From the NCBI RefSeq assembly GCF_903645325.1, contig NZ_CAHJXQ010000006.1, positions 1-64,000 on the forward strand: a DNA stretch of 64,000 nucleotides. Direction: 5' to 3'. Under the pieces are notes generated by a model, which worked only from the letters and a program-made list of their open reading frames with translations, was not told where the DNA came from and did no database searches. Source of the stretch: Microbacterium tenebrionis (GTDB lineage Bacteria; Actinomycetota; Actinomycetes; Actinomycetales; Microbacteriaceae). The position numbers were made by a program, and so were the translations under genes. Of this stretch, positions 36,599 to 53,556 are shown piece by piece (the first letter of the stretch is position 1; the number at the start of each line of letters is the position of its first letter).

Positions 36599-37407
36599 TG
36601 CCGTTCACGCCGAGCCATGCGGTGGTCGCGCTGCCGTTCCTGCGCACGCCGCTGGTCCCTGCGGCGATCGCGATCGGGGCGATGACGCCCGATCTGCCCC
36701 TGTTCGTGCGCGGCTTCGGGGTGAGCTACCCGTTCACGCACACGTACGAGAACATCGTCTGGACCGCGATCATCGCGCTCGGGCTGTTCCTGCTCTGGCG
36801 GGTCGTACTGCGTCCGGTGGCTACGGAGCTGTCGCCGGGGTGGGTCGCCCGCAGACTGCCGGACGACTGGAACATGCCGGCGGCGGATGCCGTGAACGAG
36901 GCGCTGGGCACCGGTCAGCGCTGGACGCGGGCGGTCGCACTGGCGGCGTCCCTGCTCATCGGCGTTCTCTCGCACATCGTGTGGGACGAGTTCACGCACG
37001 AGGGCAGGCTGGGGCTGCAGCTCCTGCCCGCGATCGCGGAGCAGTGGGGGCCGCTGCAGGGCTTCACATGGCTGCAGCACGGCTCGAGCGTGGCGGGTCT
37101 GGTGATCATCGCGATCTGGGCGGCGCTGTGGTTGCGCCGTGCGCGCCCGCGGCCTCACGTGCAGCGGTCGACGCGCCCGTGGGTCCGTGTGCTGTGGTGG
37201 GCGTCGCTCCCCGTGATCCTCGTCGCGGCGTGGCTGATCGGCTACGCGACGCTCGGACCGCTCACGCCGGACTTCACCGTGCAGCATCTCGCGTACCGGG
37301 TGCTCCCGTTCGCGAGCGGCATCTGGGCGATGGGAACCCTCGCACTGTGCGTGGCGCTCACCATTGTGGGGCGTCCGTCGCCCACGCGCGGGGCGCCGCG
37401 AAGCTGA
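36598..37407 (+). CDS. DUF4184 family membrane protein
   Basis: Predicted 269-residue membrane protein opening MPFTPSHAVVALPFLR, the DUF4184 signature, with histidine and aspartate residues (AMTPDLPLF, LIGVLSHIVWDEFTHEG) arranged like metal-dependent hydrolase-type membrane proteins. About six membrane segments. Function unknown. It starts at the tyrS stop and its 3' end overlaps the convergent CoA-transferase gene by 50 bases. Confidence 0.8.
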   Translation: MPFTPSHAVVALPFLRTPLVPAAIAIGAMTPDLPLFVRGFGVSYPFTHTYENIVWTAIIALGLFLLWRVVLRPVATELSPGWVARRLPDDWNMPAADAVNEALGTGQRWTRAVALAASLLIGVLSHIVWDEFTHEGRLGLQLLPAIAEQWGPLQGFTWLQHGSSVAGLVIIAIWAALWLRRARPRPHVQRSTRPWVRVLWWASLPVILVAAWLIGYATLGPLTPDFTVQHLAYRVLPFASGIWAMGTLALCVALTIVGRPSPTRGAPRS

Positions 37408-38593
37408 AGCCCGGAATCGCTGCCCGCGCGGTCGTGACGATCCGACCGCCGACCGTGAACTCCTGCGTGTGCGGCGCCGGGTCGATCTCGGCCGCCGGCG
37501 CCGGCTGCGAGCGGCGCGGCATCCCGAGCAGTTCGGCGGCCACGCGGCGGAGCGAGGTCGAGACGTGCCAGCCGCCGCCCTCATCGCGGCGTCGGCGGAC
37601 TGCGTCGATGACGCCCGCGGCGAGCAGATACCCGGCGCTGTGGTCGAGCGCTTGGGCGGGGAGTACACCAGGGGTCTCGCCGTCCGGCGACTCGACCATC
37701 GCGATGCCGGACTCGGCCTGCACGAGGCTGTCGAAGCCGGCGCGATCCGGATGCTCGGCACCCCACGCGCTCAGTTGCGCGACGATCAGGCCCGGATGCC
37801 GCTCGGTGAGCGCGTCGGGGGAGAGGCCGAGACGCTCAATGGCGGCGGGCCGGTAACCGAGGACGACGACGTCGGCGCCGGCCAGCAGCGTCTGCAGCCC
37901 GGGCGAGCGCGCATCGAGGATCGCGCTGCGCTTGCCGTGCCCCGTGTCGAGGTGCTGCCACACCGGCTCGGGCAGGTGCGGAGGATCGATGCGCAGAACG
38001 TCGGCTCCGAGTAGTGCGAGAGTGCGCGTGCACACGGGGCCGGCGATCACGCGCGTCAGGTCGAGGACGCGGATGCCGCGCAGCGGCGCGTCGTGATCGG
38101 AAGGACGCGCGGCTGCCGGTGGCGCTTCGTCGTCGCCCGTCCGGCTGATCTCGACGAGAGGGCGGGCACGGAGTTCCGCATCGATCGCGGGATCCTCCGC
38201 ACCGACCACGACGGCGAGACCGCCGGCGGCCGTGATGCGCCCGACGCTGTCGCTGCCCGCAGCTCCGGCGATGATCGATCCGACATCCGGCGCGCCTGCG
38301 TCATCGGGCAGGCCGAGCCCGCACAGCAGTGCTCGAGCGTGGTGCGGGTAGTTGCCGTGGGTGCGCATCCATCCGTCGGCGGATCGCCAGAACCCCGAGT
38401 ACGGCGACCAGACCTCGGGCATCGTGCCGTCGATGCGGAAGACGCGGTCACTGCGGTAAGCGAGGGCGATGCGATCGGCGTCGAGGGTCGAGGTGCGATC
38501 CAGCCCGGCCGCGCGGAGGACGGCGGTGACGCTCGCCCGCGCGAGTTCGCCGGTGGCGAGCCGAGAGGGGAGGGGGATCGGATGCTCGCTCAT
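37358..38593 (-). CDS. CaiB/BaiF family CoA transferase
   Basis: Predicted 411-residue family III CoA transferase. The region GIRVLDLTRVIAGPVCTRTLALLGADVLRI is the family hallmark (quoted in part: LDLTRVIAGPVCTRTLA), followed by a VVLGYRPAAIERLG block. Two halves resemble each other, as in double-domain members. Substrate acid is unknown. A TACGAT box 7 bases upstream favours the ATG at 38593 over an in-frame ATG at 38614. Its 3' end overlaps the DUF4184 gene. Confidence 0.85.
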   Translation of the reverse strand: MSEHPIPLPSRLATGELARASVTAVLRAAGLDRTSTLDADRIALAYRSDRVFRIDGTMPEVWSPYSGFWRSADGWMRTHGNYPHHARALLCGLGLPDDAGAPDVGSIIAGAAGSDSVGRITAAGGLAVVVGAEDPAIDAELRARPLVEISRTGDDEAPPAAARPSDHDAPLRGIRVLDLTRVIAGPVCTRTLALLGADVLRIDPPHLPEPVWQHLDTGHGKRSAILDARSPGLQTLLAGADVVVLGYRPAAIERLGLSPDALTERHPGLIVAQLSAWGAEHPDRAGFDSLVQAESGIAMVESPDGETPGVLPAQALDHSAGYLLAAGVIDAVRRRRDEGGGWHVSTSLRRVAAELLGMPRRSQPAPAAEIDPAPHTQEFTVGGRIVTTARAAIPGFSFAAPRAWATDAPQW

Positions 38594-38600
38594 GGGCCCG

Positions 38601-38606
38601 ATCGTA
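38601..38606 (-). promoter_or_regulatory. -10 box, leaderless promoter of the CoA transferase
   Basis: Minus-strand TACGAT ends 7 bases before the ATG at 38593. Confidence 0.5.
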
Positions 38607-38824
38607 CGCGACACGCCCGGGATCCCACGCGGATTTGCCGCCCTGCGCCGATCCCGCGTAAGTTATTACCTGTTCGCCCCACAGGGTTGAGCAAGGGCCA
38701 AGGCTCAGCTCCCCTCAAGTGGCGGACCACCTCCCGAAACACAGAAGATCACCTCGGTGAACGACTGCGTTTCGGGATGCTCTGTGGTTCCGCAGATCGC
38801 ACCGGGTTCGCTCGGATCGCCGAT

Positions 38825-38852
38825 TTGACAAACGGATCCCATGGGGTAAGAT
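38825..38852 (+). promoter_or_regulatory. rrn operon promoter
   Basis: TTGACA (38825-38830) and TAAGAT (38847-38852) are 16 bases apart, near-consensus housekeeping hexamers about 250 bases before 16S. The 230 bases further upstream (38594-38824) hold no gene; a second weaker promoter cannot be excluded there. Confidence 0.75.
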
Positions 38853-38909
38853 TGAGAAGTTGCCCTGCGGGCCTGGTTGTGATGACTGGGTCGTGGGTGC
38901 GTCCGATCC

Positions 38910-38924
38910 TTGAGAACTCAACAG
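38910..38924 (+). promoter_or_regulatory. boxA-like antitermination element in the rrn leader
   Basis: TTGAGAACTCAACAG; nearly the same sequence recurs in the 16S-23S spacer at 40916, as expected of Nus-factor boxA regions in actinobacterial rrn operons. Confidence 0.55.
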
Positions 38925-38993
38925 CGTGCACTTGTCAAATGCCAAATAACCTCGACTCTGCTTCGGCAGGGTGAGATTCCTTTGGATCAAAGA

Positions 38994-39013
38994 CCAACCC
39001 CTTCGGGGGTTGG
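38994..39013 (+). other. hairpin in the 16S leader
   Basis: CCAACCCC and GGGGTTGG flank a TTCG tetraloop: an 8-bp perfect stem about 85 bases before mature 16S. Likely a folding or processing element of the leader rather than a terminator, since no T-run follows. Confidence 0.6.
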
Positions 39014-39099
39014 CAACGGATAGTCAGCAATGATTTATCTCTTTGGTCAGTTTCAAACTCGCAGCCTTGACCTTATTCCGGTTTTGGTTTGCTTCTTTT

Positions 39100-40628
<1,529 letters not shown>

Positions 40629-40915
40629 AGCACTGCAGAACTTCGGTTCTGACAGAGCCGGTTCCGGAACACACGTTTCCGGCCGGAGCTCATGGGTGGA
40701 ACATTTGACTTGGCATCATGGATGCATGGTTTTCGTTAGTACGCTGCTTCGGCGGTTGGAACGGGGAGGTCATGGGGATGTGGTGTATGCACGCTGTTGG
40801 GTCCTGAGGGACCGGAACCGGGTTCGTCTTCTTCGGAGGGCGGATCTTGGGACTGTACCTCTGGGCCCCTTTCTGGTTCACCGGTTGGTGAGTTGGTGGG
40901 GGTACCGCCCGTACT

Positions 40916-40930
40916 TTGAGAACTACACAG
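40916..40930 (+). promoter_or_regulatory. boxA-like element in the 16S-23S spacer
   Basis: TTGAGAACTACACAG, matching the leader boxA at 38910 in 13 of 15 positions. The rest of the spacer (40623-41052) contains no tRNA gene and no convincing open frame. Confidence 0.55.
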
Positions 40931-41031
40931 TGGACGCGAGCATCTTCAGCATCGCAGCCGGCCCTTTTAGGGTGGGTTGTGGTGTTGTGAAAGATGATCT
41001 TAAAGATCATTAGTCAATTTCAATTTTGACG

Positions 41032-44180
<3,149 letters not shown>

Positions 44181-44206
44181 TCTTTCTGATGCCGCGTCCA
44201 CTGAGT

Positions 44207-44231
44207 GGTTCTCGATGTACGGTCGAGAACC
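44207..44231 (+). other. hairpin in the 23S-5S spacer
   Basis: GGTTCTCGA and TCGAGAACC form a perfect 9-bp stem around a 7-base loop, probably a processing element between 23S and 5S. Confidence 0.6.
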
Positions 44232-44282
44232 GCAAACGAAAACAATACTTTTCGTTATGCGTATGATTGAAACATCAATAGT

Positions 44283-44399
44283 GTTTCGGCGGCCATAGCG
44301 TGAGGGAAACGCCCGGTCACATTCCGAACCCGGAAGCTAAGCCTCACAGCGCCGATGGTACTGCAGGGGGGACCCTGTGGGAGAGTAGGACACCGCCGG
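44283..44399 (+). rRNA. rrf: 5S ribosomal RNA
   Basis: About 117 bases with the closing helix GTTTCGGCGG / CCGCCGGAC, the loop sequence CCGAACCCGGAAGCTAAGCC and GGGAGAGTAGG near the 3' end. Complete; ends estimated within a few bases. Confidence 0.95.
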
Positions 44400-44412
44400 A
44401 CTCCTTTTAGTC

Positions 44413-44444
44413 AAAATGGCCACCCAACGCAGGGTGGCCATTTT
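44413..44444 (+). terminator. Rho-independent terminator of the rrn operon
   Basis: A perfect 13-bp stem AAAATGGCCACCC / GGGTGGCCATTTT with a 6-base loop lies 14 bases after 5S; its A and T ends would also serve the opposite strand. Confidence 0.9.
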
Positions 44445-44475
44445 GCGTTAACAGAAGAGTTGAGAGAATCAGGAC

Positions 44476-45651
44476 ATGCCGAACGACGACGAGCGCCGAC
44501 CGCGACGCGACGACGACAACCGCCCTGGAGACCGCCCTCGGCGGCCACACCCTGATCGCTCTTCTCCTACCGGGCGCTCCGGCGCCCCTCGTCGCGACGG
44601 TGGTGCCCCGAGTCGTGATGGAGACCGCCGTGAGGGCGGCTACCAGCGTCGCGATGGTGCGGCCCCTCGTCGCGACGGTGGTGCCCCGCGTCGTGATGGC
44701 GACCGTCGTGAGGGCGGTTACCAGCGTCGTGATGGTGCTGCGCCGCGTCGCGACGGCGGTGCCCCGCGTCGTGATGGCGATCGCCGTGAGGGCGGTTATC
44801 AGCGTCGTGATGGTGCTGCGCCGCGTCGTGATGGCGACCGTCGTGAGGGCGGCTACCAGCGTCGCGAAGGCGGCAGCCAGCGTGACGGCCGCGGCTTCCC
44901 GCAGCGCGGGGGTGCCGGCCGTGAGCGCCCGGATCGTCGGTCCGAGGATCGTCCGCGTCACGATGACCCGGTCGTTCCCGAAGAGATCACCGCGAAGGAC
45001 CTGCAGAACGCGGCGCGCAATGAGTTGAAGACTCTGAGCAAGGAGAACGCGGAGCAGGTGGCGCGTCACCTCGCGATGGCCGCGCAGCTCATCGATGAAG
45101 ACCCCGAGCTCGCCCACAAGCACGCCCTCGCGGCATCCCGTCGCGCCGGTCGCATCGCGATCGTCCGCGAGACGCTCGGCATCACCGCGTACGCGACCGG
45201 CGACTTCGCCCTCGCGCTTCGCGAGCTCCGCACCTATCGCCGGATCTCCGGCAAGGACGACCAGATCGCGCTCATGGTCGACAGCGAGCGCGGCGTCGGA
45301 CGCCCCGACCGCGCCCTCGAGGCCGGTCGTGCGGTCGACCGCAGCGCTCTGCCGACGCCCGTACGCGTGGCGTTGGCGATCGCGATGTCGGGTGCCCGCC
45401 TCGACCAGGGCGAGCCAGAACTCGCCCTCGGCGAGCTGCAGATCCCCGAGCTCGACCCCGACCGCGCCTTCGAGTGGAGCCCCGCGCTGTTCAGCGCGCA
45501 TGCGGCGGTACTTGAAGACCTCGGGCGAGACGACGAAGCATCCTTCTGGGCCGCTCGTGCCGAGGTCGCTGCCGACGCGCTGGGCCTGAACGACGAAGAC
45601 GATGAGGAGATCTTCATCGAGGACGGCCTCATCGAGGGTGAGGAATCCTGA
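44476..45651 (+). CDS. TPR-like protein with a repetitive Arg/Asp/Gly-rich N-terminus
   Basis: Predicted 391-residue soluble protein. Residues 1-165 are disordered and charged, including repeats of RRDGAAPRRDGGAP and RRDGDRREGGYQ; residues about 170-391 are helical (DLQNAARNELKTLSKENAEQVARHL then repeated 30-35 residue helical pairs), like TPR proteins. The C-terminus is very acidic (DDEEIFIEDG). RGG-like repeats suggest RNA or nucleic-acid contact but this is inference. Conserved between tyrS and tlyA in actinobacteria; no established function. Confidence 0.8.
   Translation: MPNDDERRPRRDDDNRPGDRPRRPHPDRSSPTGRSGAPRRDGGAPSRDGDRREGGYQRRDGAAPRRDGGAPRRDGDRREGGYQRRDGAAPRRDGGAPRRDGDRREGGYQRRDGAAPRRDGDRREGGYQRREGGSQRDGRGFPQRGGAGRERPDRRSEDRPRHDDPVVPEEITAKDLQNAARNELKTLSKENAEQVARHLAMAAQLIDEDPELAHKHALAASRRAGRIAIVRETLGITAYATGDFALALRELRTYRRISGKDDQIALMVDSERGVGRPDRALEAGRAVDRSALPTPVRVALAIAMSGARLDQGEPELALGELQIPELDPDRAFEWSPALFSAHAAVLEDLGRDDEASFWAARAEVAADALGLNDEDDEEIFIEDGLIEGEES
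44587..44859 (+). repeat. 78-bp coding tandem repeats
   Basis: A 26-codon unit (RRDGAAPRRDGGAP plus RRDGDRREGGYQ) occurs about 2.5 times, with a further shortened copy, preserving frame. High DNA identity between units points to recent expansion or contraction. Confidence 0.85.
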
Positions 45652-46683
45652 GTGGGACTCTTCTCCAAAGCGCGCGCCACACCTCTGGACGGCGTCGACG
45701 TCGTCCTCGCTGACCTCGATGGCGTCGTCTATGCCGGTCCCGGCGCTCTGCCCCACGCGGTCGAGAGCCTGAACCGGGTCGCCGAAACCCGTCGGGTCGG
45801 CTACATCACCAACAACGCGTCGCGCACGGATGCGTCGGTGGCCGGCCACCTCACCGAGCTCGGTCTCTCCGTCGCCGCCGAGGATGTCGTCACCAGTCCG
45901 CAGGCGGCCATGCGCCTGCTCGCCACCATGGTGCCCGCTCCAGCGACGCTGCTGATCGTCGGGGGTGAGGGGCTCGTCGTCGAGGCGGAGAAGGCCGGTT
46001 ACCGGGTCACCCGCAGCGCAGAGGACGCGCCGGATGCCGTCGTCCAGGGCTTCGCACCCGAGGTCGCCTGGACGGACCTGGCCGAGGCGGCATTCGCGCT
46101 CAAGGTGCCCGAGGACGAGGGCGGCATCCCCTGGATCGCCACCAACAGCGACTGGACGATCCCGCGCGAGCGCGGCGTCGCCCCCGGCAACGGCACTCTG
46201 GTCTCTGCCGTGCACACGGCTGTCGGCCGCCTGGCGACCGTCGCGGGCAAGCCGGAGGTTCCGATCTTCGAAGAGGCGATCGCCCGCTTCAACGCGCACA
46301 AGACCCTGTTCATCGGCGACCGCCTCGATACGGACATCATGGGGGCAGCGCGCGTCGGCATCGATTCCGCGCTCGCGCTGACCGGGATCGACCGGCCCAA
46401 GCACGTCCTCGCCGCCCCCGAGGGCTCGCGTCCGACCTATGTGCTCAGCGACCTGCGCGAACTGCATGAGCCGTACCCGACGGTCGAGCGCCGGAACGGC
46501 GCCGTGACGGTCAACGGGGCAACGGTGCGCGTCGTCGGAGGAGACGTCGAGATCCTCGCCGAGGGAAAGCGGCACATCGACCTCGTCCGCGCCGGCGCCC
46601 ACGCCATCTGGGATTCGGGCACGCCGATCTTCGTGCTCGACGTCCCCGAGAAGCTCTACGACGACCCGTTCCACCGGCCCTGA
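45652..46683 (+). CDS. HAD-IIA family hydrolase
   Basis: Predicted 343-residue phosphatase. The nucleophile pair is D21 and D23 (LADLDGVVYAG), motif II is ITNNAS, and motif III/IV appears as KPEVPIFEEA with the lysine and FIGDRLDTDIMGA. The C2A cap places it with NagD-like sugar/nucleotide phosphatases; substrate unknown. GTG start follows the previous stop without a gap. Part of the conserved run leading to tlyA. Confidence 0.88.
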   Translation: MGLFSKARATPLDGVDVVLADLDGVVYAGPGALPHAVESLNRVAETRRVGYITNNASRTDASVAGHLTELGLSVAAEDVVTSPQAAMRLLATMVPAPATLLIVGGEGLVVEAEKAGYRVTRSAEDAPDAVVQGFAPEVAWTDLAEAAFALKVPEDEGGIPWIATNSDWTIPRERGVAPGNGTLVSAVHTAVGRLATVAGKPEVPIFEEAIARFNAHKTLFIGDRLDTDIMGAARVGIDSALALTGIDRPKHVLAAPEGSRPTYVLSDLRELHEPYPTVERRNGAVTVNGATVRVVGGDVEILAEGKRHIDLVRAGAHAIWDSGTPIFVLDVPEKLYDDPFHRP

Positions 46684-46715
46684 CGCGCCTCGGCGTCTCC
46701 GCGCCCGAAGGCACG

Positions 46716-46721
46716 TACAGT
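46716..46721 (+). promoter_or_regulatory. -10 box, leaderless promoter of the tlyA-nadK-recN operon
   Basis: TACAGT ends 7 bases before a GTG at 46729, which opens the short gene ahead of tlyA. Confidence 0.45.
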
Positions 46722-46728
46722 GGAAGGC

Positions 46729-46908
46729 GTGAACGACCAGACCCCGCAGCCGACCGATGGCCTGTGGAGCCGTCTGCGCCTGATCGAGGGCCAGCCGCTG
46801 GCGGCCAGGGCCGAGGCCTACACCGCCGTGCACGACGAGCTGTTCCGCCGGCTCGAGGCGGGCGCCAGACTCGATTCGCCGGGCGCATCGCCGTCAGGAG
46901 ACCGGTGA
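46729..46908 (+). CDS. 59-residue protein upstream of tlyA
   Basis: GTG start after a TACAGT box; 59 residues, mostly one amphipathic helix (LWSRLRLIEGQPLAARAEAY then HDELFRRLEAG) and a flexible end. The stop overlaps the tlyA GTG (GTGA), so it heads the tlyA operon. Small proteins occupy this position in other actinobacteria (the Rv1693 position), which argues it is real. Function unknown. Confidence 0.7.
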   Translation: MNDQTPQPTDGLWSRLRLIEGQPLAARAEAYTAVHDELFRRLEAGARLDSPGASPSGDR

Positions 46909-47702
46909 CGCGCCTCGACGCCGCTCTCGCCGCGCGCGGACTCGCCCGCTCGCGCACGCACGCCTCGACGCTGATCGCAGCAGGACTGGTCAGCGTCGAC
47001 GGACGCCAGATCATCAAGCCCTCGACCGGGGTCGCAGACGACGCCGTCATCGACGTCGCCGCGTCCGATCACTACGTCAGCCGGGGCGCGCACAAGCTCA
47101 TTGCCGCCCTCGATGCGTTCGACGTCGCAGCAACCGGCAGGCTCGCGCTCGACATGGGGGCGTCCACCGGCGGCTTCACCCAGGTGCTCCGCGAACGCGG
47201 CGCGCGCACGGTTCTCGCGGTCGACGTCGGTCACGGGCAGCTGGCCGCATCCGTGGCGGCCGATCCCGGCGTCGTCGAGGTCGAGGGCTTCAACGTCCGG
47301 TATATGACGCCGCAGAGCCTCGCCGAGGCGACCGGGGAGACCAGCGCGCCGGAGCTCATCGTCGGCGACCTCTCGTTCATCTCGCTCGAGCACATCCTTC
47401 CCGCCGCTGCCGCCGTCGCGGCATCCGATGCCGACATCGTCGTCCTCGTCAAGCCGCAGTTCGAGGTGGGGCGCACCGCGGTCAGGGGCGGTCTCGTGAC
47501 CGACCCGGCGACGCGCGCGGATGCCGTCGCGCGCGTCGTCTGGCACGGCTGGGATGCCGGACTCGGGATGCTCGGCATCATCGCGTCGCCGATCCTCGGC
47601 ACGCACGGCAATGCCGAGTTCCTCGTCCACATGGCATCCGGACGCGGCAGCAATCCGACAGAATGGACGGAACGCATCGACGAGCTGGCAGGAGGACGAT
47701 GA
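46905..47702 (+). CDS. tlyA: TlyA family rRNA 2'-O-methyltransferase
   Basis: Predicted 265-residue enzyme: N-terminal S4 domain (1-60; RLDAALAARGLARSRTHAST) and an FtsJ-like SAM methyltransferase domain (LDMGASTGGFTQVL as the SAM motif, VDVGHGQL, VGDLSFISL). In mycobacteria TlyA methylates C1409 of 16S and C1920 of 23S rRNA and its loss gives capreomycin resistance; the same role is expected here. GTG start, coupled on both sides. Confidence 0.93.
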   Translation: MTRLDAALAARGLARSRTHASTLIAAGLVSVDGRQIIKPSTGVADDAVIDVAASDHYVSRGAHKLIAALDAFDVAATGRLALDMGASTGGFTQVLRERGARTVLAVDVGHGQLAASVAADPGVVEVEGFNVRYMTPQSLAEATGETSAPELIVGDLSFISLEHILPAAAAVAASDADIVVLVKPQFEVGRTAVRGGLVTDPATRADAVARVVWHGWDAGLGMLGIIASPILGTHGNAEFLVHMASGRGSNPTEWTERIDELAGGR

Positions 47703-48606
47703 ACGAGCGCAACATCCTGGTCGTCGCTCACGCCGGCCGGGACGACACGGTCGCCGCAGCCCGTCGCGTCATCGATCTTCTCCGCGGCGCCGGCGCGCGC
47801 CCCGTCCTCTCGATCGACGACCGCACCGAGCTGTCCGCCGTCGACGGAGGCTTCGCAGACGTCGACGTGCTGATCGACGACGTCGCGGTCGACGACCTCG
47901 AACTCGCCATCGTCCTCGGCGGCGACGGCACGATCCTGCGGGCGGCCGAGCTCGTCCGGAGCACGCGCAGCGCGCCCGTGCTCGGCATCAACATGGGCCA
48001 TGTCGGCTTCCTCGCCGAGATCGAGCGCGATGCGATGGACGACGCCGTGCAGCGGGTCATCGACCGCGACTACGTCGTCGAGGAGCGCATGGCGCTGGCC
48101 GTGCGCGTCAAGAATGCCGCCGGCGACGTCGTCTACGAGACCTGGGCGCTCAACGAGGCCACGGTCGAGAAGGCGAGCCGGGAACGCATGATCGAGGTGG
48201 TCGTCGAGATCGACGGCCGGCCCCTGTCGAGCTACGGCTGCGACGGCATGGTCATCTCCACGCCGACCGGCTCGACCGCCTACAACTTCTCCGCCGGAGG
48301 TCCGGTGATCTGGCCCAGCGTCGAAGCCATCACCGTGATCCCGCTGTCGGCCCACGCGCTGTTCGCCCGCCCCCTCGTCGTGAGCCCCGACGCTTCCGTG
48401 GCGATCGAGATGCTCGAGCGCACCAGCGGCACCGGCATCCTGTGGTGCGATGGACGGCGCTCGCACGACCTGCCGCCCGGAGCCCGCGTCGTCGTCCGGC
48501 GGTCGTCGCGCCCCGTTCGTCTCGCGCGCCTGCACCCGGCGGCCTTCACCGACCGTCTCGTCCGCAAGTTCCAGCTCCCGGTGGCGGGGTGGCGAGGAGC
48601 GTCCTC

Positions 48607-48610
<4 letters not shown>
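47699..48610 (+). CDS. nadK: NAD kinase
   Basis: Predicted 303-residue kinase that makes NADP from NAD. GGDGT is at residues 74-78, the NE motif is in ALNEATVEK and the glycine-rich TPTGSTAYNFSAGGP follows. Overlaps tlyA and recN by ATGA, matching the conserved tlyA-nadK-recN order. Confidence 0.96.
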
Positions 48611-52584
<3,974 letters not shown>

Positions 52585-52585
52585 G

Positions 52586-53488
52586 ATGCGGCTCGACCGC
52601 GCGATCGACGCGTATCTGCGGCACATCACGATCGAACGGGGCCTGTCCGAGCACACGGTCGGCGCCTACAGTCGCGACCTCGCCGTCTACCTGAGCTGGC
52701 TGACGGATGCCGGCATCGCCGACACCACGGCGGTGACCGGTGCCGTGATCGGCCGATTCATCGCCGACCGCTCCGCCGTGGTTCCGGCACCTGCGGCGAC
52801 GAGCCTGGCCCGGCTGCAGTCCTCGGTGCGCGGGCTGCACCGATTCCTCGTCCGCGAGGGGATCGAGGTCGAGGACCCCAGCGGACGGCTGCGCCCGCCC
52901 AAGACGCCGCAGCGGCTGCCCAAGGCCCTGACGATCGATCAGGTCGAGCGGCTGCTCGTCGCGCCTTCGGGGGAGGAGCCCCTCGGGATCCGCGATCGTG
53001 CGCTGCTCGAGCTGCTCTACGCCACCGGAGCCCGCGTGTCGGAGGCCGTCGGGCTCGACGTCGACGACCTCGCGCACGGCGACGTGCTGCGTCTGCGGGG
53101 CAAGGGATCCAAGGAGCGGATCGTGCCGGTCGGGTCCTTCGCCCGGGATGCCGTGGACGCGTATCTCACGCGGGTCAGGCCCGCTCTGGCGGCCAAGGGG
53201 AAGGCATCCGCCCGGCTGTTCCTGGGCGCGCGGGGGGCTCCGCTGTCGCGGCAGAGCGCGTGGCTCGTCATCCGGTCCGCCGCGGAGCGCGCGCAGATCA
53301 CGGCCGAGGTGTCGCCGCACACACTGCGCCATTCGTTCGCGACGCACCTGCTGCAGGGCGGCGCCGATGTGCGCGTCGTGCAGGAGCTGCTCGGGCACGC
53401 GTCGGTGGCGACGACGCAGATCTACACGCATGTCTCGGTCGACACGCTGCGCGACATCTACGCCACCTCGCACCCGCGGGCCCGCTGA
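52586..53488 (+). CDS. xerD: site-specific tyrosine recombinase XerD
   Basis: Predicted 300-residue recombinase that resolves chromosome dimers at dif with XerC. Catalytic residues are all present: R150, K173, H245, R248, H271 and nucleophile Y280 (LGHASVATTQIYTHV). The N-terminal SAM-like domain covers residues 1-105. Core-genome context (pyrG, parA, scpAB) and length identify XerD rather than a phage integrase. The ATG follows the NUDIX stop by one base. Confidence 0.95.
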   Translation: MRLDRAIDAYLRHITIERGLSEHTVGAYSRDLAVYLSWLTDAGIADTTAVTGAVIGRFIADRSAVVPAPAATSLARLQSSVRGLHRFLVREGIEVEDPSGRLRPPKTPQRLPKALTIDQVERLLVAPSGEEPLGIRDRALLELLYATGARVSEAVGLDVDDLAHGDVLRLRGKGSKERIVPVGSFARDAVDAYLTRVRPALAAKGKASARLFLGARGAPLSRQSAWLVIRSAAERAQITAEVSPHTLRHSFATHLLQGGADVRVVQELLGHASVATTQIYTHVSVDTLRDIYATSHPRAR

Positions 53489-53541
53489 CGGGCTGTGGGG
53501 GATCGCCGGGGGGCGAACCGGCGAATACGCAGGTGACTGGC

Positions 53542-53547
53542 TAGAAT
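53542..53547 (+). promoter_or_regulatory. -10 box upstream of parA
   Basis: TAGAAT, close to consensus, ends 9 bases before the ATG at 53557. Confidence 0.45.
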
Positions 53548-53556
53548 CGAGCAAGC

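Noticed and set aside
52586..53488. Phage integrase / integrated element
   Set aside because: The tyrosine recombinase has XerD length and residues and sits in the conserved pyrG-NUDIX-xerD-parA-scpAB run, with no att repeats or phage genes.
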